This document shows, piece after piece, positions 18,805 through 24,087 of a DNA stretch of 24,087 bases. Source of the DNA: Dictyocoela muelleri (lineage: Eukaryota; Microsporidia); contig SDVU01000052.1 of assembly GCA_016256075.1 (NCBI GenBank), positions 1-24,087 of the forward strand. Direction: 5' to 3'. The position numbers and the translations under genes are program-made. The notes under the pieces were generated by a model. The model did no database searches and was not told the origin of the DNA. It saw nothing but the letters and a program-made list of their open reading frames with translations. How positions within the stretch are numbered: the first letter of the stretch is position 1; each line of letters opens with the position of its first letter.

Positions 18805-18915
18805 TGTCGTGTACAAAAATGAGTATTTAAAGGTACACGACATGTATTTAAAAAGAGGTTAACTAATAAATACAGCAGATTAGTGAGATAAATTACAATT
18901 GGTTCATAAAGGTAT
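18805..18915 (+). repeat. Left part of the presumed 5' LTR of Ty3 relic 3
   Basis: It begins TGTCGTGTAC, with the inverse GTACACGACA at 18833-18842, the same hairpin-start pattern as the other LTRs here. The sequence is interrupted by element 2 after GTAT (18912-18915). It appears to continue at 23266 and to end near GCACGTCA at 23433, for a total of about 275 bp. The partner LTR would lie beyond the window, so this is inferred. Confidence 0.5.
18912..18915. other. Target-site duplication of Ty3 element 2 (left)
   Basis: GTAT directly before the 5' LTR is repeated directly after the 3' LTR at 23266-23269. A 4-5 bp duplication is usual for Ty3/gypsy integrases. Confidence 0.8.
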
Positions 18916-19235
18916 TGTCGTAACCAACGACACGTGATCACACGTCAACAGGGTCTAGATTGTTCCGTTCTTTGTTGATTTGATGAAAGTATAGATTTTA
19001 TGTTGCTATGCTCTGATGAAAGTTATGATCTGATATTTTTTGGGTTTAAGTGGATTCTGGAACGTTCTTGGAGGGAAATCTAAAACTATAAAAGGAGTGA
19101 TGATTTTGAAAGACATGTTACCATCCAAGAGAGATGATGCCTTCGGTTCCCCGAAGAGATTAAATAAAGGGATTCAAATTATGTCTATTTATAATCAACT
19201 CTTAATTTACGGGACGGTCCAATCCGGGCACGTCA
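18916..19235 (+). repeat. 5' LTR of Ty3 element 2
   Basis: This is a 320-bp direct repeat of 22946-23265. It starts TGTCGT-AACCA-ACGACA, a 6-bp inverted repeat with a 5-base loop, and ends ACGTCA. It contains TATAAAAGG at 19087 and an open frame that begins in the LTR and runs out of it. Confidence 0.95.
19087..19095 (+). promoter_or_regulatory. TATA box in LTR of element 2
   Basis: TATAAAAGG is identical to the box in element 1. ATG codons in the gag frame follow at about 19101 and 19119, still inside the LTR. Confidence 0.6.
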
Positions 19236-19236
19236 A

Positions 19237-19248
19237 CTTGAGCTCAAG
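19237..19248 (+). other. Perfect palindrome one base after 5' LTR of element 2
   Basis: CTTGAGCTCAAG is a perfect 12-bp palindrome beginning one base beyond the LTR, at the primer-site position. No TGG-type tRNA primer site is visible. It parallels GGATAAATTTATCC after the LTR of element 1, with unrelated sequence. Confidence 0.6.
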
Positions 19249-22200
19249 GAGTTTTAAAAAACCCGGAAACGACGATGAAATTACACCGCAGAGAATCGAA
19301 TTCAATATAACACCAGAACAAACAAATATAACACTTAAGAGAAGTTTTTCAATGTTAGAAAATATCGAAAAGCAAGATTTATTTAAATGGAGCGAAGAAA
19401 ATTTACAAACCGCTAAGATCGCGGGATGGACTGTCGACATCGCAGGAAAAGTTTTAAAATCATCGATATCAACTGAATATTTTGGTTTAATTGGACATTT
19501 AAGTAGCGTCGATGACATGATCAAAGTGATTTTCAAATTTAAATACCCTGCTAAAGACCACGTAAAATACATGAGTCAACTTTCAAAAATAAAACAAAAT
19601 GATTACTTAAGAATAAGCGAATGCAGAGAAGAAATAGTTAAGACTGCAAAAAAACTAAGTATGTGTCTGGATTGGTGTGATGAAATGTTAAATAGTAAAA
19701 TAAATGAATCATTTTATTACGGATTATCAAAAAGAACACAATTAGAGATGACTCGCTTAAACATCCATGACATTAACAATATGTTTAAACTGATCGATGG
19801 AACAGAGATAGCAATCATTGAACAGATCAGAGACACGCCAAAAAACATGAAACAGAAGAAAGATAAAACAAGTTTTGATACAAAAAACAAATATAAAAAA
19901 CAGTTTTGTGATTTTAATCAAACAGATTCACACGATCGAAGTAACTGCCGAGCTCTGAAAAAATCCTATGCCACAAGAAAAGTTAAAGGTGATACTGGTG
20001 ATAACGAAAAAATAAATACGTTCATAAAAGAACCAAATGCTAATACGCAGTTAATCGAACTCGAAACCAAAATAAATGGCAAAAATTATAATTTCCTCCT
20101 TGACACTGGATCAGTACTTTCTTATATCGACGAAAAAATTATACTTGAAAATGAAATCGAAGTCGAAAATACACCAAAATGCATAGCCAAACTTGTAGAT
20201 GGAACAGAGGTCGAAACATCAAAAGAAGCAACATTGAAATTTAACATTCAAGGTGATGAAAAAACAACTTATAAGACTAAGATGAAGATCTTGAAGAATA
20301 TGTCGCTAAACGGCATTCTCGGAATGAATTTCTTAATAGAAAATGACGCTTGTATAAACTTATCGGAAGGAACTTTGTCTCTTGATAAAAAACATTACGA
20401 AATTAAAATTGGGCGAAACACTAATGAATATGATACTCAGCTAATAAGAAAGACTCATATAAATGCCAATATTTACGAGAAAATAATTGCAAAAGCAGAT
20501 GAAATGATCAAAGAGTATAAATTGAAGAGCAAGGAGATAGGCGAATTTAAAGAGACAAAACACGTGATCACCTTAAAAGAAAACAAAATCATTAATTCAC
20601 CACAATATCGAATTTCAAACCATTGTTAGAACAGGTAATGAATGAAATAAATAACTTAGTATCACTTAACATAATTCGAGCAAGCAAATCACCTTATTCA
20701 TCTCCAGCTTTTCCAATAATAAAGAGGAATGGAAAAATACGCCTAGTTATCGATTACAGAAAACTGAATAAAATTACAATACCAGATAAATATATCTTTC
20801 CAAAGATCCAGGATCTCCTCTCTCAACTAAACAACTCGAAAATATTTTCAAAAATTGACCTCAATCTTGGCTATTATCATTTACCCGTCGCCGAAAATTC
20901 AATCAAGTATAAAGCTTTTTCTATTAACAATAACAAGTGGGAATTCTTACGTATACCTTTGGGCTATCTAACGCGCCCACCACATTCCAAAGGGCAATGG
21001 ATAATTTATTTGGAAAATTTAAATTTGTCAAAATATACCTAGATGACATTCTAATACACTCTGAGAATATTGAGAAACGCTATGATCACCTAAAGGTGGT
21101 CTTTCAAACACTATACAATAATAACCTCACTATTAATTTTGATAAATCGGAATTTTTTAAACAAGAAGTATGTTTTCTGGGCCATATTATTTCCCCAGAC
21201 GGAATAAGTCCCAATATCGATAGAATGCAATCACTAAAAAGCTTAAAACCTAAAAGTAAACGCCATATACAAAAAATAGTGGGAATAATTAACTGGTACA
21301 GAGGCTTCGTAAAAAATGCAAGCAGTAAAATTCTATTTCTTACTGAAAAGTTAAAGAAAGATGTCCCTTTCTCTTGGAAAAACTCCGACGCAGATAAACT
21401 CTCTGAAATAATGCAAGAGATTGAAAGTAAAATAATTCTAAAATACCATAATCCCAACAAAAGCTTTACTCTGAAAACGGATGCATCAAAGAACGCATTC
21501 GGCGGAGTCTTATCACAAGACAATCACGTTATAGGATTCTATAGCTATAAATTTTCGGAATCAGAGCGAAACTATACAACAACAGAAAAAGAGACTCTAG
21601 CCGTCCTTAAATGCCTAAGACATTTTAAACCGCTTATTTTTGCCAGTAAAGTTATAATTTACACTGATAATAAAAACTTAATTCCAGAGAAACCTTTATC
21701 TTCAAGAATACAACGATGGAAATTATTATTGCAAGAATTTGATTATGAAGTCAAACACATAAACGGAGTAAATAACATAGTAGCCGATTCATTATCTCGA
21801 ATAAATTTTATTAACAATGATAATTTAATTGAAATAAATTGGGAAAGGATTAAAAAGGCGCAAGAAGACGAAAACCTTACATATAAACTTAGCAATAAAA
21901 AATTTTTCTTAAATGAAAACGGTTTAATCACAGACTTAAACAAAAGAGTATTTATTCCTGAAAATTATAAATCCGAATTTATTAAGAACATACATGATTT
22001 GCTTCTACACCCAGGAAACACAAGAACGTACTTATCCTTAAGAAACTTTTTCACATCAAAATCATTTAAAGCAACCGTTAATCAAGTAGTTAAAAAATGC
22101 CAAATTTGTTCAAAAACCAAGAACTCTAATAAAATCTACGGTTATTCGAAGGGTTTTCTTTCAAGTGAGAATCCATTTAAATTCATATCAAGTGTTATTT

Positions 22201-22931
22201 TTTGACCCATCAAATCGAGACATTTTACAACTAACATTAATTATGAATATTTCTACATCGTAACCTTCACAGATATCTTTAGCCGTTTTACAGAAGCTTA
22301 CTTTATCACTGATATAACTGCTAAATCAATACTCTGAAAATTATGCAACTGGTGTGAAAAATATGGTACTCCAAATAAACTCCTAACAGATCAAGGGAGA
22401 CAATACATTAGCTCCGAATTGAAAAAATTTCTTAATACTAATAAAATTAAGCATATCAAAACTTCTGCATACAACCCTACATGTAACGAGATATCAGAGC
22501 GTTTAAATTCTACAATAGGACTAATTTGTCGAATCTCAAAAGGATGTACCTTGAAAGAACTTATAAATAACATATTCAAAGGAATTAATTATACATGTAA
22601 CTCAAGATTAGGTGTTTCACCATTTGAGATGATTTTCAAATACTCGCCGTTTGACATTTTCAAAAGAAATCTTCAAAATCAAATATCTAAAGCTAAAGAA
22701 AAAGAAATAGCAAATTCTTTAAATGAAAATTTAATAAGAAATAAAAAACGAATAAAACATCGCTACAAAATAGGAGATCTTGTGTTTAAAAAAACAACCA
22801 ACCCCGACAAAATTGAAGATAAATGGCATGGACCCTTTAAAATTGAAAAAATAATAAATGAAAACATGTTTTTAATCGATAAAATAAAAAGAAGTACCTA
22901 TCAAAATATCAAAAACATTAGGCCTTACTTC

Positions 22932-22945
22932 AGAGAAGGGGAGGA
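22932..22945 (+). other. Polypurine tract of element 2
   Basis: AGAGAAGGGGAGGA is an uninterrupted 14-base purine run that touches the first base of the 3' LTR, the standard plus-strand primer. Confidence 0.88.
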
Positions 22946-23265
22946 TGTCGTAACCAACGACATGTGATCACACGTCAACAGGGTCTAGATTGTTCCGTTC
23001 TTTGTTGATTTGATGAAAGTATAGATTTTATGTTGCTATGCTCTGATGAAAGTTATGATCTGATATTTTTTGGGTTTAAGTGGATTCTGGAACGTTCTTG
23101 GAGGGAAATCTAAAACTATAAAAGGAGTGATGATTTTGAAAGACATGTTACCATCCAAGAGAGATGATGCCTTCGGTTCCCCGAAGAGATTAAATAAAGG
23201 GATTCAAATTATGTCTATTTATAATCAACTCTTAATTTACGGGACGGTTTAATCCGGGCAAGTCA
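22946..23265 (+). repeat. 3' LTR of Ty3 element 2
   Basis: This is a 320-bp direct repeat of 18916-19235 differing at four positions, followed by the GTAT duplication at 23266-23269. Confidence 0.95.
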
Positions 23266-23433
23266 GTATTAAAGAAAAAGATTAAAATATTTCATGGTGA
23301 GTAACAAAGATTTTAATTATTTATTTTTTTACGAGTCTGTCTCGTCAATCTCATCATCATTCAAGTAACAGAATTGCCTTCAAATCTAAGAGAGCATCGG
23401 TAGGCTCCGCGAGAAATGGTCTATCGCACGTCA
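23266..23433 (+). repeat. Right part of the presumed 5' LTR of Ty3 relic 3
   Basis: This sequence continues from 18915 if element 2 is taken out. It ends near ATCGCACGTCA, similar to the GGGCACGTCA end of element 2's LTR, and is followed at once by gag-like coding. Together with 18805-18915 it gives an LTR of usual size. The boundary is inferred without the second LTR. Confidence 0.45.
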
Positions 23434-24087
23434 AATCAGTGTATCATAGATATCTCATAGGCCATGTTCCTCTATGTGAACATGACAAAATGAATTCATT
23501 TGTCGAAAAGCCAAAATTCAAAAATTTTACCGTTTCAAAAAAAAACTTTAAACATGACATTGGGAGCACAGATATTACAACAAGTATAGAAGTAGAAGTA
23601 TTAGAGAGAATTGAACTCCAAGATTTGAATACTTGGGTAAAAAACATCAAAGAACTTATTCAAAATAACAAATATTCCAAAATTGTCAATATGGCTATAA
23701 TAAGATCTATGTTAAGTGTTGAATATAAAAATTTAATTAAAGATATTAAGGATCCAGGAAAGGCGTTAGAAAAAAAAATACAATATTTAAAATATAACAG
23801 CAGTTATGCTATGAACTTTAAATTTCAATTGGGAGAAATTAAGCAAATTAAATATTTTCTAATCGAGGAATACTTTGAAAAACTTGAATAAACGATTCGC
23901 GAACTTGGAAAATGCAAAAATTAGAGTCATGATGAGCAAATGGTTTTGTTATAGACGAAATTTATTGGAAATCTCACCAGAGAAACTCGCCTTAAAATGA
24001 GAGAAAATTGAAAGTACGAATTAACTCAAATAACAGATTACATTAAAGGAATAGAAGAAATTATTTCAATGGAGTCATCATATTTAC
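23434..24087 (+). pseudogene. gag-like region of Ty3 relic 3 (runs off the window)
   Basis: This is a fossil related to the gag of element 2. IELQDLNTW parallels IEKQDLFKW, and MLSVEYKNLI parallels the SISTEYFGLI stretch. LGEIKQIKYFLIEEYFE parallels the LSKIKQNDYLRISECREE region, and NLTRETRLKMREN near 23968-24006 parallels GLSKRTQLEMTRLN. Several breaks are present in only 650 bases, so it is older than element 2. The pol part and right LTR would lie beyond the window. Confidence 0.75.

Larger units (their letters stand above)
19101..22967 (+). pseudogene. gag-pol coding region of Ty3 element 2 (fossil)
   Basis: The reading opens inside the LTR. Parts in order are: a gag domain (LFKWSEEN near 19380, FGLIGHL near 19485); a zinc-knuckle-like stretch near 19906-19953; a protease with LLDTGS near 20098 and GILGMNFL near 20312; reverse transcriptase with RLVIDYRKLN near 20740 and YLDDIL near 21036; RNase H with KTDAS near 21476 and YTDNKN near 21660; an integrase zinc region near 21995-22120; an integrase core with TDQGRQYIS near 22387 and EISERLN near 22488; and a GPF-type C-terminal module near 22830. 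No chromodomain is seen. The coding region carries about five breaks. Confidence 0.92.
18916..23265 (+). mobile_element. Ty3/gypsy LTR retrotransposon, element 2 (young, broken)
   Basis: This 4,350-bp fossil Ty3/gypsy element has 320-bp LTRs, a purine tract abutting the 3' LTR and a GTAT duplication. The LTRs differ at 4 of 320 positions, so it is the youngest LTR element in the window. The coding region has about five breaks despite that, so it is not whole. It is a different family from element 1: LTRs are unrelated and gag is only distantly alike. It sits inside an older relative. Confidence 0.96.

Noticed and set aside
18759-18941. 60-residue minus-strand frame over repeat A
   Set aside because: It joins repeat A to LTR sequence of two Ty3 elements. 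Differences between repeat A copies do not favour codon third positions.

Overview
This is an AT-rich, repeat-choked stretch that most resembles the genome of a transposon-rich microsporidian (Hamiltosporidium or a Nosema-like lineage would fit). The evidence is the combination of Merlin, pogo, Tc1/mariner (IS630-type), Mutator-like (MULE) and Ty3/gypsy relics, one intronless host gene, and a CCCC motif a few bases before that gene's ATG, a start-site signature known from microsporidia. The assignment is an inference; no rRNA or other lineage marker is present.

Layout. Bases 1-2,060 hold two decayed DNA transposons on the minus strand: a Merlin transposase and a pogo/Tigger-like transposase, the latter cut short at a 276-bp foldback element. 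A Ty3/gypsy element with 251-bp LTRs fills 2,345-6,591 and abuts a broken Tc1/mariner transposase (6,601-7,688). Next come an 11-copy 22-bp minisatellite (7,807-8,047), a tRNA-like relic, two short dispersed repeats (A and B), a piggyBac-like MITE with TTAA ends (9,267-9,462) and a small foldback. A MULE relic with inverted ends and an internal tail-to-tail palindrome lies at 9,805-11,611. A second tRNA-like relic and a 777-bp inverted-repeat element (13,045-13,821) follow.

The only host gene that looks intact is a Pumilio/PUF RNA-binding protein (minus strand, 14,625-16,928). All eight repeats carry the canonical base-reading residues, and two long Asp/Asn-rich inserts separate the repeats. 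It is flanked by a TTAAGATTAA-type repeat downstream and a TTTTTAAAGGG tandem upstream. A gene-poor AT-rich stretch (17,054-18,731) leads to a second copy of repeat A.

The right end is nested. A young Ty3/gypsy element (18,916-23,265; 320-bp LTRs differing at 4 positions; GTAT target duplication) sits inside the apparent 5' LTR of an older Ty3 relative, whose gag-like remains continue to the window edge.

The most unusual shared pattern is in the Ty3 elements. Their LTRs open with a short inverted repeat, a TATAAAAGG box inside the LTR is followed within about 30 bases by an in-LTR start codon, and a perfect palindrome sits where a tRNA primer-binding site would be expected.
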